DNA of 53,069 bases, from contig CALJCO010000075.1 in NCBI GenBank assembly GCA_938023905.1, forward strand, positions 1 through 53,069, read 5' to 3'. Position numbers and translations under genes: made by a program. Positions 31,867-40,728 of this stretch are shown here, piece after piece (position 1 is the stretch's first letter; each line of letters opens with the position of its first letter). A model generated the notes under the pieces. That model saw only the letters and a program-made list of their open reading frames with translations, was not told the origin of the DNA and did not search any database. Source of the DNA: an uncultured Collinsella sp. (lineage in GTDB: Bacteria; Actinomycetota; Coriobacteriia; Coriobacteriales; Coriobacteriaceae).

Positions 31867-32923
31867 CGCTTTCCTTGACCGTCAGCGAGACCAGGCGGAA
31901 TGCGATGGTCAGCACCGCCACGCCAATCACGCCCGAGAGGATATACATGGCAGCCTGGCCGGCAAAGCCAAGACCCTGCTCCTCGGAATAGGCCTGCAGA
32001 TAATCGCCCGTGGGCAGGGCGTCGGCAAAGGTCGGGGTATCGAGGCCGACCGAAGCCTGCAGGCTGTCGTCGCCAGCCTCCTGAACGGCGGTCGCGGCGC
32101 CCTCGGCGTCCCACTCACCCCAGGCGTCACCGGTGGCGAGCAAGCCGAGCGGCGTAGCCACGACAAGCACGGCGACCAGGATGAGCGTGGGGGCCAGCGA
32201 GGTCTTCTTAGCGGCAGCGCTCTCGGCAGCAAGCTGGCCATCGACGGCCTCGGGCCCGACGATAACGCTCGGCGCCGTCTTCTTAATGAAACCATAGATG
32301 GCGGCCGTCGCCACGCCCTCGACCACGCCGGCAACCAGCATATGCGGGATCAACATGGCAGGAATAGCCACGGACAGCGGGAAGGGGCAGTACAGCGGAG
32401 CGCCCGAGGCGTTGGTGAAGAGCATCGGCTGAATACCAAACTCGATTGCCGCGCACAGGGCCGCCAGGCACAGGCCGACCCAGCCGCTCACGATGGCCGA
32501 AACCGAGGTGCCCCAGCTCTTGTCGTGCAGACGGCTGTTGAGCGCACGGAACACGATAGCAGCGGTAAACGGCAGCACAAAGGCCATGTTAAAGCAGTTG
32601 GCGCCAAAGGACAGAACGCCGCCGTCGCCAAACAGCAGCGCCTGCAGCGCGAGTGCAACCGAGACTGCAATGGCAGCAGCCTCGGGGCCCAGCAGCAGCG
32701 TGATGAGCGCGCCACCAACAGCGTGACCAGTGGTGCCGCCGGGCAGCGGCACGTTGAACATCATGAGCAAGAAGGAGAATGCGGCGCAGATGCCCAGGAA
32801 CGCCATATGCTCGCGATCGAGCGTGGCGCGCACCTTTTTGATGCAGTGAACCCATACGGGCACCATCGCCACCGCCATAACGGCATCGGTCTGCGGGGAC
32901 AGATAATTATCGGGAATATGCAT
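31838..32923 (-). CDS. cbiM: ECF metal-binding subunit, CbiM/NikM fused to a CbiN-like tail
   Basis: 361 residues. The N-terminus MHIPDNYLSPQTDAV is the metal-site motif of the CbiM/NikM family; the first Met-His-Ile is directly involved. Seven membrane helices follow to about residue 230. The last third (two helices around an acidic loop) is the CbiN-like or PDGLE-type small subunit fused in frame. Start ATG 32923 follows GAGAGGG. The upstream NikR-type operator suggests nickel rather than cobalt. Confidence 0.88.
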   Translation of the reverse strand: MHIPDNYLSPQTDAVMAVAMVPVWVHCIKKVRATLDREHMAFLGICAAFSFLLMMFNVPLPGGTTGHAVGGALITLLLGPEAAAIAVSVALALQALLFGDGGVLSFGANCFNMAFVLPFTAAIVFRALNSRLHDKSWGTSVSAIVSGWVGLCLAALCAAIEFGIQPMLFTNASGAPLYCPFPLSVAIPAMLIPHMLVAGVVEGVATAAIYGFIKKTAPSVIVGPEAVDGQLAAESAAAKKTSLAPTLILVAVLVVATPLGLLATGDAWGEWDAEGAATAVQEAGDDSLQASVGLDTPTFADALPTGDYLQAYSEEQGLGFAGQAAMYILSGVIGVAVLTIAFRLVSLTVKESGAHGNSRAA

Positions 32924-32947
32924 GAGCCCTCTCAATCAGAACGTTGT

Positions 32948-32975
32948 GTGTTACGTTTCCAACAATCCGTAACAC
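32948..32975 (-). promoter_or_regulatory. NikR-type operator upstream of the ECF operon
   Basis: GTGTTAC (32948-32954), N14, GTAACAC (32969-32975), a perfect inverted repeat. It matches the NikR consensus GTGTTAC-N13/14-GTAACAC known from comparative genomics. It lies 25 bp before the cbiM ATG and just downstream of the -10, a position fitting repression by NikR when nickel is plentiful. Confidence 0.7.
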
Positions 32976-32984
32976 CGACTCTGC

Positions 32985-33013
32985 ATACTAACAAAAAGGC
33001 GCACCGCCCACAA
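32985..33013 (-). promoter_or_regulatory. Promoter of the ECF operon
   Basis: Minus-strand -35 TTGTGG (33008-33013) and -10 TAGTAT (32985-32990), 17 bp apart, next to the NikR-like site. Confidence 0.55.
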
Positions 33014-33142
33014 CGCAGCACGCCCTTGCAATACGTACGTTATTAGCCCAGGTCCACGCACCGCCCAATAAAGGGCCCATGCACTCCCAACTTTCCGGTC
33101 ACCCGGAAGAAGGTGCGATCCGCTCGCAACAAGGTTAACGCA

Positions 33143-33237
33143 GGAACCCGCCCCCGAGAGGGGTTTTCTAAGGCAACATCCCGCAGCCGCGAAGTGGCGA
33201 GGACGTTGCCGTGAAAACCCCGCAGGGGGCGGGTTCC
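33143..33237. repeat. Long hairpin element H2
   Basis: Arms beginning GGAACCCGCCCCC pair to about 33 bp with small mismatches. The centre reads ATCCCGCAGCCGCGAAGTGG then CGAGGAC, matching H1. It lies 13 bases past the pheT stop. Confidence 0.8.
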
Positions 33238-33249
33238 GAACAGCAAAGA

Positions 33250-35703
33250 TTACGAGCGGACTTCGCCGTTTACGCCCTTGCACACCTTGGTGACGATCTT
33301 CTGGTGCGCTTTTTCGACCTCTTCGCTGGTGAGCGTGTGGTCGTCGGAGCGATACGTAAGCGCAAAGGCCATGGACTTCTTGCCCGCACCGATACGGATG
33401 GGATCGCGGTAGACGTCGAACAGGCGCACGCCCTCGAGAAGCTTACCTCCGGCACTCGTAATACGGCGCTCAAGATCCTCGCAGGTCACAGTGTTGTCGA
33501 CCACGATAGCAAGGTCGTGCTCAACGGCCGGGTACTGCGAGAACTCACGGTAGTTCTCCTGGTTGCGGGCGCCCTTGATCAGCTTGTCCAGGTCGAGCTC
33601 AAAGGCAACGACGACCTCGTCAATGCCCATAGCCTCGCGCGCCTCGGGGTGGATCTCGCCAACCCAGCCCAGCACGGTACCGCCCGAGAGCACCTCGGCA
33701 GCACGACCCGGCTGCAGGAAGGCATAGCCCTCGCCCTCGACGGGACGGAAGCGAACCTTCTCGATGCGCAACTGGGCAAGCAGCTCCTCGACAATGCCCT
33801 TGCCAAAGAAGAAGCGCAGCTTGCGGTATTTCATATTCCAAGACTGCTCGCTCCACTGGCCCGAGAGCACACCCGCGACGGACTTGGTCTCCTTGGGCAG
33901 GCTGGCATTCTCGCGGCCGTGGAACAGGCTGCCGACCTCGTACAGGTGCACGTTGGGCGTGCCGTGGGCCTCGTTGTAGGCCACGGACTGCAGCAGGCCC
34001 GGCAGCAGCGAGCGGCGCATCTCGGTCTGCTCGGCGACCAACGGGTTCATGAGCACCACGGGGCAGCCGCGGCCTTCGGTGGACATGCCGATCTTCTCCA
34101 GGTCGCCCGGGGCAGCAAAGCCAAAAGTCGTGGTCTCGTTGAGGCCACAGGCGCGCAGGATCTCGCCGACCTTGCGGGTAAGCTTCTGCTCGCGCGTCAG
34201 ACCGCCGATATGGTTCTTGGCAGCCGGGATGGTCGCCGTCACGCGGCCCATGCCCCACAGGCGCAGGACCTCCTCGATCAGGTCGATCTCACGCGGCAGG
34301 TCGGGACGGAAGCTCGGCGGCGTGACCATAAAGTCCTCGCCATCGCGCTCGACGGTGCAGCCCAGGCGAGCGAGCGAGCGCTCGATAAAGTCGGGCTCGA
34401 TGTCGGCGCCGCAGATGGCGTGCACGCGGGCCAAACGCAGCTTAATGCTGTCGATGGTCTTGGGCGCGGGGAACACGTCCACATAGCCGGGGGCGACCTC
34501 GCCGCCGGCGATCTCCTCGATGAGCGCGCACGTCACATTGGCGACGTCCACGCAGCCGGTCTCGTCGACCTGGCGCTCAAAGCGAATAGAGGCATCGGAG
34601 ATCAGCGACAGATCACGGCTGGTGTGCGAGGTGCGACCGGCGTTGAAGCAGGCGCTCTCGACCATAACGTCAACGGTATCGTCCTCGATCTCGGAATCCA
34701 TGCCGCCCATAACGCCGGCCAGCGCCACGGGGCGCTCGCCGTCGGTGATGAGGCCCATGCCGGCGTCGAGCGTGCGCTCCTCGCCGTCGAGGGTCGTAAA
34801 CTTCTCGTCCTGCTGGGCAGCGCGAACCACCACGCGACGGTGGCCATCGCGCTCGGCAAAGGTGTCCAGGTCAAAGGCGTGCAGCGGCTGACCGGTGAGC
34901 ATCATCACGTAGTTGGTGATGTCGACGATGTTGTTGTGCGGGCGCACGCCCAGGGCGTTAAGGCGCTTGACCATCCAGTCGGGCGACGGGCCAACCTTCA
35001 CGTTGCGCACGATGCGGGCGACATAGCGGTCGCACAGGCCCTCGTCGGCAATCTCGACCGAAAGCTCGTCGTCGGTCGCGCGGCCGGTCTCGGCCTTGAT
35101 GGCAGGCAGCTCAACGTGGAAATCGCGGTCGAAGATGGCACCGGTCTCGCGGGCCATGCCGATCATGGACAGGCAGTCGGGGCGGTTGGGCGTGATCTCG
35201 CAGTCGAGCACGGTATCGCTCGAGCCCACGTACTCGGCAAACGGCATGCCGCAGGGCGTATCCTCGGGCAGGATCATGATGCCGGAGTGGTCGCCGCCCA
35301 GGCCGAGTTCGCGCGCAGAGCAGTTCATGCCCATGGACACGACGCCGCGAAGCTTGCTCTTCTTGATCTTGACGTCGCCGGGAAGCACAGCGCCGATCAT
35401 GGCCGTGACGATGTGGTCGCCGGCCTCGAAGTTCTGCGCGCCGCAGACGATCTGCAGCGGGGCGGGGTTGCCGTCGGCGTCGAGATTCTTGTCGCCCACG
35501 TCGACCGAGCACACATACATGTGGTCGCTATCGGGGTGCGGGGTCTTGGTGAGCACCTTGGCGGTCACCACGTGGTCGAAGGACTCGCCCACGGTGTCGA
35601 TCGCCTCGACCTCGGTGCCGGTACGGATATATTCGTCCGAAAGGGTCTTGGGATCCTCCGGAATATCGATCATGGTCTTGAGCCAGTCGTAAGAAACGCG
35701 CAT
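33250..35703 (-). CDS. pheT: Phenylalanyl-tRNA synthetase beta subunit
   Basis: 817 residues. With PheS it forms the alpha2-beta2 enzyme that charges tRNA-Phe. Visible: N-terminal MRVSYDWLKTMIDIP, the tRNA-binding OB domain (YVCSVDVGD and related), B3/B4 editing domain, B5 (TPPSFRPDLPREIDLIEEVLR), and the C-terminal FDX-ACB (anticodon-binding) domain ending at the final residues. AAAGGAGA lies 9 bases before the ATG. It follows pheS, with a hairpin element (H3) in the 180-bp gap. Confidence 0.96.
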   Translation of the reverse strand: MRVSYDWLKTMIDIPEDPKTLSDEYIRTGTEVEAIDTVGESFDHVVTAKVLTKTPHPDSDHMYVCSVDVGDKNLDADGNPAPLQIVCGAQNFEAGDHIVTAMIGAVLPGDVKIKKSKLRGVVSMGMNCSARELGLGGDHSGIMILPEDTPCGMPFAEYVGSSDTVLDCEITPNRPDCLSMIGMARETGAIFDRDFHVELPAIKAETGRATDDELSVEIADEGLCDRYVARIVRNVKVGPSPDWMVKRLNALGVRPHNNIVDITNYVMMLTGQPLHAFDLDTFAERDGHRRVVVRAAQQDEKFTTLDGEERTLDAGMGLITDGERPVALAGVMGGMDSEIEDDTVDVMVESACFNAGRTSHTSRDLSLISDASIRFERQVDETGCVDVANVTCALIEEIAGGEVAPGYVDVFPAPKTIDSIKLRLARVHAICGADIEPDFIERSLARLGCTVERDGEDFMVTPPSFRPDLPREIDLIEEVLRLWGMGRVTATIPAAKNHIGGLTREQKLTRKVGEILRACGLNETTTFGFAAPGDLEKIGMSTEGRGCPVVLMNPLVAEQTEMRRSLLPGLLQSVAYNEAHGTPNVHLYEVGSLFHGRENASLPKETKSVAGVLSGQWSEQSWNMKYRKLRFFFGKGIVEELLAQLRIEKVRFRPVEGEGYAFLQPGRAAEVLSGGTVLGWVGEIHPEAREAMGIDEVVVAFELDLDKLIKGARNQENYREFSQYPAVEHDLAIVVDNTVTCEDLERRITSAGGKLLEGVRLFDVYRDPIRIGAGKKSMAFALTYRSDDHTLTSEEVEKAHQKIVTKVCKGVNGEVRS

Positions 35704-35768
35704 CTAACTGGTCTCCTTTCATCTGTAACGCCTGCAATAAACAGTCGGAAAACTCCAGCTACGGAGAC

Positions 35769-35867
35769 GGGTTTCCGAGGTGCCGCAGATTGCCTTGAAA
35801 GAGGAGGGCCGCGTACTTAGGTACGCAACCGACGATTGAAAGGCAAGGTGCGGTGGCTCGGGAAGCC
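35769..35867. repeat. Long imperfect hairpin H3 in the pheS-pheT gap
   Basis: Arms of about 48 bp pair at roughly two thirds of positions around a GCGTAC/GTACGC core with TTAG loop. The flank starts TAAGTTGACCTGTCC at the pheS stop, as at the P-ATPase stop (TAAGTTAACCTGTCC). Confidence 0.65.
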
Positions 35868-35883
35868 GCCGGGACAGGTCAAC

Positions 35884-36960
35884 TTAAAATTGGTTCAGGA
35901 AGCGCATATCGCCCGTCATAAGCGTTCTGAGGTCGGGCAGGTCGTAGCGCAGGGCCGCGACGCGCTCGGCGCCAATGCCAAAGGCGAAGCCAGTGTACTT
36001 CTCGGGGTCGATGCCGCAGTTGATGAGCACGTTGGGGTCGACCATGCCGCAGCCCAGGATCTCGATCCAGCCGCTGTGCTTGCAGAAGTTGCAGCCCTTA
36101 CCGCCGCACACGTGGCAGCTCACGTCCACCTCGCAGGAAGGCTCGGTGAAGGGGAAGAAGTGCGGGCGGTAGCGCGTCTTGCGGTCCTCGCCAAACATGC
36201 ACTTAACAAAGTAGTCGAGCGTGCCCTTCAGGTCGCCGAAGGTGATGCCCTCGTCGACGACCAGGCCCTCGATCTGGTTGAACTGCGGCAGATGGCAGGC
36301 ATCGGCTGTGTCGGGACGGTAAACGGTGCCCGGGCAGATCATGTAGATGGGCGGCTTTTGCGACTCCATGGTGTGGATCTGCACGCCCGAGGTCTGGGTG
36401 CGCAGCAGCACGTCGGACTCACCGTGGGCGTGAGCCTCGGGGTGCGCGACGCTGCCGGGGTTGTTGTCGACCACGTAGAACGTGTCGCGGGCCGAGCGGC
36501 TCGGGTGATCCATGGGCGCGTTGAGCGCGGTAAAGTTGTAGTAGGAGGTATCGACCATGGGGCCGGACTCGACGGTGTAGCCGATGCCGCAGAAGATGTC
36601 CTCGGCCTCCTCGATGATCTGCTTGATCAGGTGCTGGTGACCGATCTGCGGACGGATGCCCGGCAGCGTGATGTCGACGGCCTCGTGCTCGAGCGCGTGC
36701 TTGAGGGCGGCAGCCTTCATCTCGGTGGTGCGCTCGTCGAGCATGCCCTCGATCAGCTGGCGCATCTCGTTGGCGCGCTTGCCCATCACGGGACGATCCT
36801 CGGGAGCGAGCTTGCCCATCATGCGCATCAGGCCGGTGATGCGGCCCTTGCGGCCGAGCAGCTCAACGCGCGCGGCCTCGAGCTTGGCGGCGTCGTCGGC
36901 GCCGGCGACGAGCTCCTTGGCCTCTTCCTCGAGTTTGACCAGATCATCAATCAGACTCAT
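35884..36960 (-). CDS. pheS: Phenylalanyl-tRNA synthetase alpha subunit
   Basis: 358 residues. Catalytic subunit, class II. It has an N-terminal coiled coil, class II motif 2 (the YRPDTADACHLPQFNQ part) and motif 3 (FAFGIGAERVAALRYDL). I chose ATG 36960, preceded by AAAGGGAAG, not the longer frame. Expression is predicted to be governed by the T-box leader. Confidence 0.96.
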   Translation of the reverse strand: MSLIDDLVKLEEEAKELVAGADDAAKLEAARVELLGRKGRITGLMRMMGKLAPEDRPVMGKRANEMRQLIEGMLDERTTEMKAAALKHALEHEAVDITLPGIRPQIGHQHLIKQIIEEAEDIFCGIGYTVESGPMVDTSYYNFTALNAPMDHPSRSARDTFYVVDNNPGSVAHPEAHAHGESDVLLRTQTSGVQIHTMESQKPPIYMICPGTVYRPDTADACHLPQFNQIEGLVVDEGITFGDLKGTLDYFVKCMFGEDRKTRYRPHFFPFTEPSCEVDVSCHVCGGKGCNFCKHSGWIEILGCGMVDPNVLINCGIDPEKYTGFAFGIGAERVAALRYDLPDLRTLMTGDMRFLNQF

Positions 36961-37044
36961 GTCTTCCCTTTCGTCTCTCGCGTATCCGCGCTCCGGGACG
37001 GCTGACGCCGCCTGGCGTTGCGAAAACGCGGCCCGGTTCGGTAA

Positions 37045-37340
37045 CAAAAAACCGTCCTCGGGCATGTGCATTGCCCAAGGACGGTTGAATTCCGCGGTAC
37101 CACCTTGTTTGACCCGGCGGATGTCTGGCCCGCCGCGCCCACTCTGCGCCTCTTGTCGCGAGGCTCACGGCTTCCCTACTGGGGCTTCGCCGCCGCTGGC
37201 CGCGCGCCCGTTGAGGTTGCTGCTCGGGAGTGAACGCTTGGCCCTTGCCACCGCAGGAAGGCTTGCAGCCCATGACCTTCCCTCTCTTGCCGGCGACGCG
37301 GCGGGCAAAGCCCTCTCCGTCAACGCATTGGGCTATAGGA
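37045..37340 (-). ncRNA. T-box leader of pheST
   Basis: Read leftward, the antiterminator motif AAGGTGGTACCGCGGAA (37091-37106) is followed by a terminator stem, ACCGTCC and its partner (37051-37085), and six T. Upstream is a structured Stem I. A candidate specifier UUC is at 37232-37234 (GCGTTCAC), matching Phe. Uncharged tRNA-Phe should favour antitermination. The 5' end is approximate. Confidence 0.88.
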
Positions 37341-37463
37341 TACCACATTGTGTGGGCGTATCGCCGCGTTCCGTTTTGTTCGTGCTGGGTACAAGGCAGG
37401 TAGTTGTGCAAACTGGCCGTGCACCCGCCTGCGGCGCTCGGCCTGCGAGATTAAGGATACGGT

Positions 37464-39047
37464 ATGGGAAAGAAACTCGATAAGAAGGCCAAGGCCGCCG
37501 TGGCAAAGGCTGCCAAGGGCGTCAAGGCTGCTAAAGTCGACAAGGCCGTCAAAAAGTTCCGCAAACTCGAGGGCAAGCTGTGGACTCGCGAGTACCTGCT
37601 CAAGATTGCCGAGTTCGATGGAGCGACGATTGCTCCTGCCAACGGCGCAGCAGCGCGTGCCGACGCCATGGGCACGCTTGCCGGCGAGCATCACAAGCTG
37701 CTGACCAGTGAGAAGTCCGTTGAGCTCGTACGCTCGTTAGCACGCGAGACCGTCGCCGGAGGCAAGATCGACGACCCGCAGCTGCTCGACGAGATCCGTG
37801 TGCTCGGCCGCGATCAACGTGAGGCCAGTGCCATCCCCACCGAAGAAGCCGAGGCCTGGACCAGGCTCACCTGCGAGGCGGACGCCGTGTGGCACAAGGC
37901 CAAGGCAGCCAACGACTGGACAAGCTTTGAGCCCTATGTGGATAGAATCGTCGCCCAACTTAAGCATCAGGCCGAGCTCATGGACCCCAAGCGCGACCCA
38001 TACGACGTTTGGCTCGACCAGTACGAGCGCGGCCTTTCTACCAAGAGCTTCGATGCGTTTTGCGATGAGGTCAAGGCCACGGTCGTGCCGCTCGTGCACG
38101 CCATCGGCGAGCGCGGCCAGCAGCCGGCTGCCGACTTTTTGCACGCCCGCGTGCCCGAGGCCGCCCAGCGCGCCATGAGCTTCGACCTTATGAAGCTTGT
38201 CGGTCTGAACCTGGACGACACCACGCTTGCCTTTACCGAGCATCCGTTTAGCGAGGGCTTCTCGGTGGGCGATGCGCGCATCGCGACGCACATCTACGAG
38301 GACGACTGCATCTCCAACGTCTACAGCATCATCCACGAGGCGGGGCACACCATGTACGAGCTGGGCGTCAATCCCGCCTATGCGCGCACCTGTCTGGAGG
38401 GCGGCACCTCCATGGGCATCCACGAGAGCCAGAGCCGCTTCTTTGAGAACACCGTGGGTCGCAGCCGCGCCTTTATGGGCCCGCTGCTCGAGGTGCTGCG
38501 TCGTCACGCGCCCGAGGTCTACGGCGACGTCGACGAAGAAACGCTCTACCGCGCCGTGAACATCGCGCAGCCGTCGTTGATCCGCACCGAGGCCGACGAG
38601 CTCACCTATCCGCTGCATATTATGGTGCGCTACCAGATCGAGCGCATGCTGTTTGCCGGCGAGGCTACGGCCAAGGACATCCCCGCGCTTTGGAATCGCT
38701 TTATGGACGAGTACCTGGGCATTCCCGTTCCCGACGACACGCACGGCTGCCTGCAGGATACGCATTGGAGCGGCGGTTCGTTTGGCTACTTCCCCACGTA
38801 TGCGCTGGGTAGCGCCTACGATGCCATGTTTGTGCCGGCCATGTGCCGCGACGGTGTCGACCTCAATGGCGCCTGTGCGAGCGGCGACCTGGCACCCGTC
38901 CGCACCTGGCTGGGCGAGCACATTTGGCAGTGGGGCCGCGCCAAAGACGCGCCGGAGCTCATCAAGGGCGCCTGCGGCATGGCGTTCGATGCCCGCAACT
39001 ACTGCAGCTACCTGCAGGACAAGTTCACCACGCTCTACGAGCTGTAA
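37464..39047 (+). CDS. M32 family metallocarboxypeptidase (carboxypeptidase Taq type)
   Basis: 527 residues. Zinc peptidase that removes C-terminal residues. HEAGH at 291-295 is the HEXXH zinc site; Glu about 321 in MGIHESQSR is the third ligand. The C-terminal YQIERMLF and IPALWN regions are family-typical. A Lys/Ala-rich extension of about 35 residues (MGKKLDKKAKAAV...) precedes the catalytic domain and is unusual. It has its own terminator. Confidence 0.9.
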   Translation: MGKKLDKKAKAAVAKAAKGVKAAKVDKAVKKFRKLEGKLWTREYLLKIAEFDGATIAPANGAAARADAMGTLAGEHHKLLTSEKSVELVRSLARETVAGGKIDDPQLLDEIRVLGRDQREASAIPTEEAEAWTRLTCEADAVWHKAKAANDWTSFEPYVDRIVAQLKHQAELMDPKRDPYDVWLDQYERGLSTKSFDAFCDEVKATVVPLVHAIGERGQQPAADFLHARVPEAAQRAMSFDLMKLVGLNLDDTTLAFTEHPFSEGFSVGDARIATHIYEDDCISNVYSIIHEAGHTMYELGVNPAYARTCLEGGTSMGIHESQSRFFENTVGRSRAFMGPLLEVLRRHAPEVYGDVDEETLYRAVNIAQPSLIRTEADELTYPLHIMVRYQIERMLFAGEATAKDIPALWNRFMDEYLGIPVPDDTHGCLQDTHWSGGSFGYFPTYALGSAYDAMFVPAMCRDGVDLNGACASGDLAPVRTWLGEHIWQWGRAKDAPELIKGACGMAFDARNYCSYLQDKFTTLYEL

Positions 39048-39068
39048 AGCTTAGACAACACGCAACGC

Positions 39069-39108
39069 AAAGGGGCGCCGCAGGATCTATCCCGCGGCGC
39101 CCCTTTTT
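39069..39108 (+). terminator. Terminator of the M32 carboxypeptidase gene
   Basis: Thirteen-pair stem from 39069-39081 and 39094-39106 followed by T residues. Confidence 0.85.
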
Positions 39109-39123
39109 CATCTAAACCAGAGA

Positions 39124-39183
39124 CCCGGCACTTGGGGACGCTCCTTTTATGCCGGCACTTTAGGAACGTCCCCAAGTGCCGGG
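39124..39183. repeat. Palindrome with 22-bp arms
   Basis: Arms 39124-39145 and 39162-39183 match at 21 of 22 positions (CCCGGCACTTGGGGACG). The loop repeats GCCGGCACTT. It lies between the carboxypeptidase and glmM terminators. Confidence 0.75.
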
Positions 39184-39209
39184 TAAGCGAGCAAGGTGAC
39201 GTGAAATGA

Positions 39210-39238
39210 AAGGGCGCTGACCTTCTGGTCGCGCCCTT
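39210..39238 (-). terminator. Terminator-like hairpin after glmM
   Basis: Stem GGGCGC-(T bulge)-GACC/GGTC-GCGCCC followed leftward by TTTCATTT. Confidence 0.6.
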
Positions 39239-39283
39239 GAAATTGAACGTCAGATTGCCGCTTGGGGCCGCTTGCAGCGTCGA

Positions 39284-39317
39284 GTAGTTACGCGGTTTGG
39301 TAAAACCGCGTAACTAC
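39284..39317. repeat. Perfect 15-bp hairpin over the glmM stop codon
   Basis: Arms 39284-39298 and 39303-39317 pair perfectly with a four-base loop. The glmM stop TAG (39314-39316) is inside one arm. Confidence 0.75.
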
Positions 39318-40645
39318 AGAGCTTCCAACGCGTTGGCGATGCGCTTCATGGCGGCGTCGGCGGATGCTTGGTCGGGCGCCTCGGCCAGCACGCGGATAAC
39401 CGACTCGGTTCCGCTCTTGCGCACCAGCACGCGGCCCTCGTCCGCCAGCGACGCCTCGGCCTCGGCGATGGCGGCCTGCACGCCCATGTTCTCGAGTGCG
39501 GCGTCCTTGTCGGCCACGCGCACGGCAACCTGCGCCTGCGGCAGCAGCTTGCACGGAGCCGTGAGCTGCGAGAGTGTCTCGCGCTCGGCACGAATCACTT
39601 CCATCACACGCAGCGAGGTCATAATGCCGTCGCCCGTGCGCTCGATATCGCCAAAGATCGTATGGCCCGTCTGCTCGCCGCCCAGGCTGTAACCGCCCTC
39701 GCGCATCTTGGCATACACGTGACGGTCGCCCACACCGCTGGTCACGGCACTTAGGCCGGCAAGCTCCAACGACTTGATCAGGCCAAAGTTGCTGGCAATC
39801 GTCGGTACCACGGTACCGCCCGAGAGCCGCCCGTGCTTGTTCAGATACACGCCGCACACGTACAGGATCTGGTCGCCGTCTACCACGCGACCGCGCTCGT
39901 CCACGGCCAAGCAGCGATCGGCGTCGCCGTCATAGGCAAAGCCCACGTCCAGGCCCTGCTCCACCACGTGGCGCTGCAGACGCTCCATATGCGTGGAGCC
40001 GCAGTCGACGTTGATGTTAAAGCCATCGGGCGCGGCGTTGATCACGCGCACGTCGGCACCGAGCGCGTCAAACACCGGCTTGGCCACCGAAGAAGCCGAG
40101 CCGTTGGCGCAGTCGATACCGATCTTGACGCCCTGCAACGAAAAGTTCGCGCTGGCGATGAGCGAGGCAATGTAGCGGTTGCGGCCCTGCATGTAGTCCA
40201 CCGTGGCGCCGATGTGGTTGCCCGTGGCCAGCGGCACCTCGCTCTTGCCATCGATGTAGTCCTCGATGAGCTCCAGTACGTCCTCGTCCATCTTAAAGCC
40301 GTCGCTATTGACGAGCTTAATGCCGTTATCGCAAAACGGGTTGTGGCTCGCGCTGATCATGATGCCGCAATCGAAGCAGCCTTCCACGGTCTGATGCGCT
40401 ACGCCCGGCGTGGGGATCACGTGCAGCATATAGGCGTCCGCACCGCTCGCGACCAGGCCACTCACCAGCGCCGCCTCGAACATATAACTCGAGCGGCGTG
40501 TGTCCTTACCCACGATGACGCGCGCCTTGCGCTCGCGGTTAGCGCCGTAATACCAGCCCACAAAACGGCCAATCTTATAAGCGTGCTCTACCGTCAGCCC
40601 AACGTTGGCCTCACCGCGAAAGCCGTCGGTGCCAAAGTACTTCAT
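39314..40645 (-). CDS. glmM: Phosphoglucosamine mutase
   Basis: 443 residues. Converts glucosamine-6-phosphate to glucosamine-1-phosphate for UDP-GlcNAc and peptidoglycan. It has FGTDGFRGEAN, the active-site Ser loop ISASHNPFCDNGIK, the metal site DGDADR and the sugar-phosphate loop RKSGTESVIRV. AGGAG precedes the start. Confidence 0.96.
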   Translation of the reverse strand: MKYFGTDGFRGEANVGLTVEHAYKIGRFVGWYYGANRERKARVIVGKDTRRSSYMFEAALVSGLVASGADAYMLHVIPTPGVAHQTVEGCFDCGIMISASHNPFCDNGIKLVNSDGFKMDEDVLELIEDYIDGKSEVPLATGNHIGATVDYMQGRNRYIASLIASANFSLQGVKIGIDCANGSASSVAKPVFDALGADVRVINAAPDGFNINVDCGSTHMERLQRHVVEQGLDVGFAYDGDADRCLAVDERGRVVDGDQILYVCGVYLNKHGRLSGGTVVPTIASNFGLIKSLELAGLSAVTSGVGDRHVYAKMREGGYSLGGEQTGHTIFGDIERTGDGIMTSLRVMEVIRAERETLSQLTAPCKLLPQAQVAVRVADKDAALENMGVQAAIAEAEASLADEGRVLVRKSGTESVIRVLAEAPDQASADAAMKRIANALEAL

Positions 40646-40665
40646 GCGCTCTCCTTACAAAATAG

Positions 40666-40692
40666 GGGCGAACAGATTGCCTGTCCGCCCCA
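40666..40692 (-). terminator. Terminator of the DUF4012 gene
   Basis: Stem GGGGCG-ACAG/CTGT-CGCCCC (one mismatch) upstream of glmM, followed leftward by TATTTT. Confidence 0.75.
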
Positions 40693-40728
40693 AAATGGTA
40701 CTCGATTATCTGCGCTACCAGAAAAACC

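Noticed and set aside
32976..33140. Cobalamin riboswitch before the ECF operon
   Set aside because: I did not find the B12-box pattern; a NikR-type operator explains the regulation better.
33211..35820. 869-codon plus-strand frame opposite pheT
   Set aside because: Antisense shadow of pheT; it also runs through hairpin H2.
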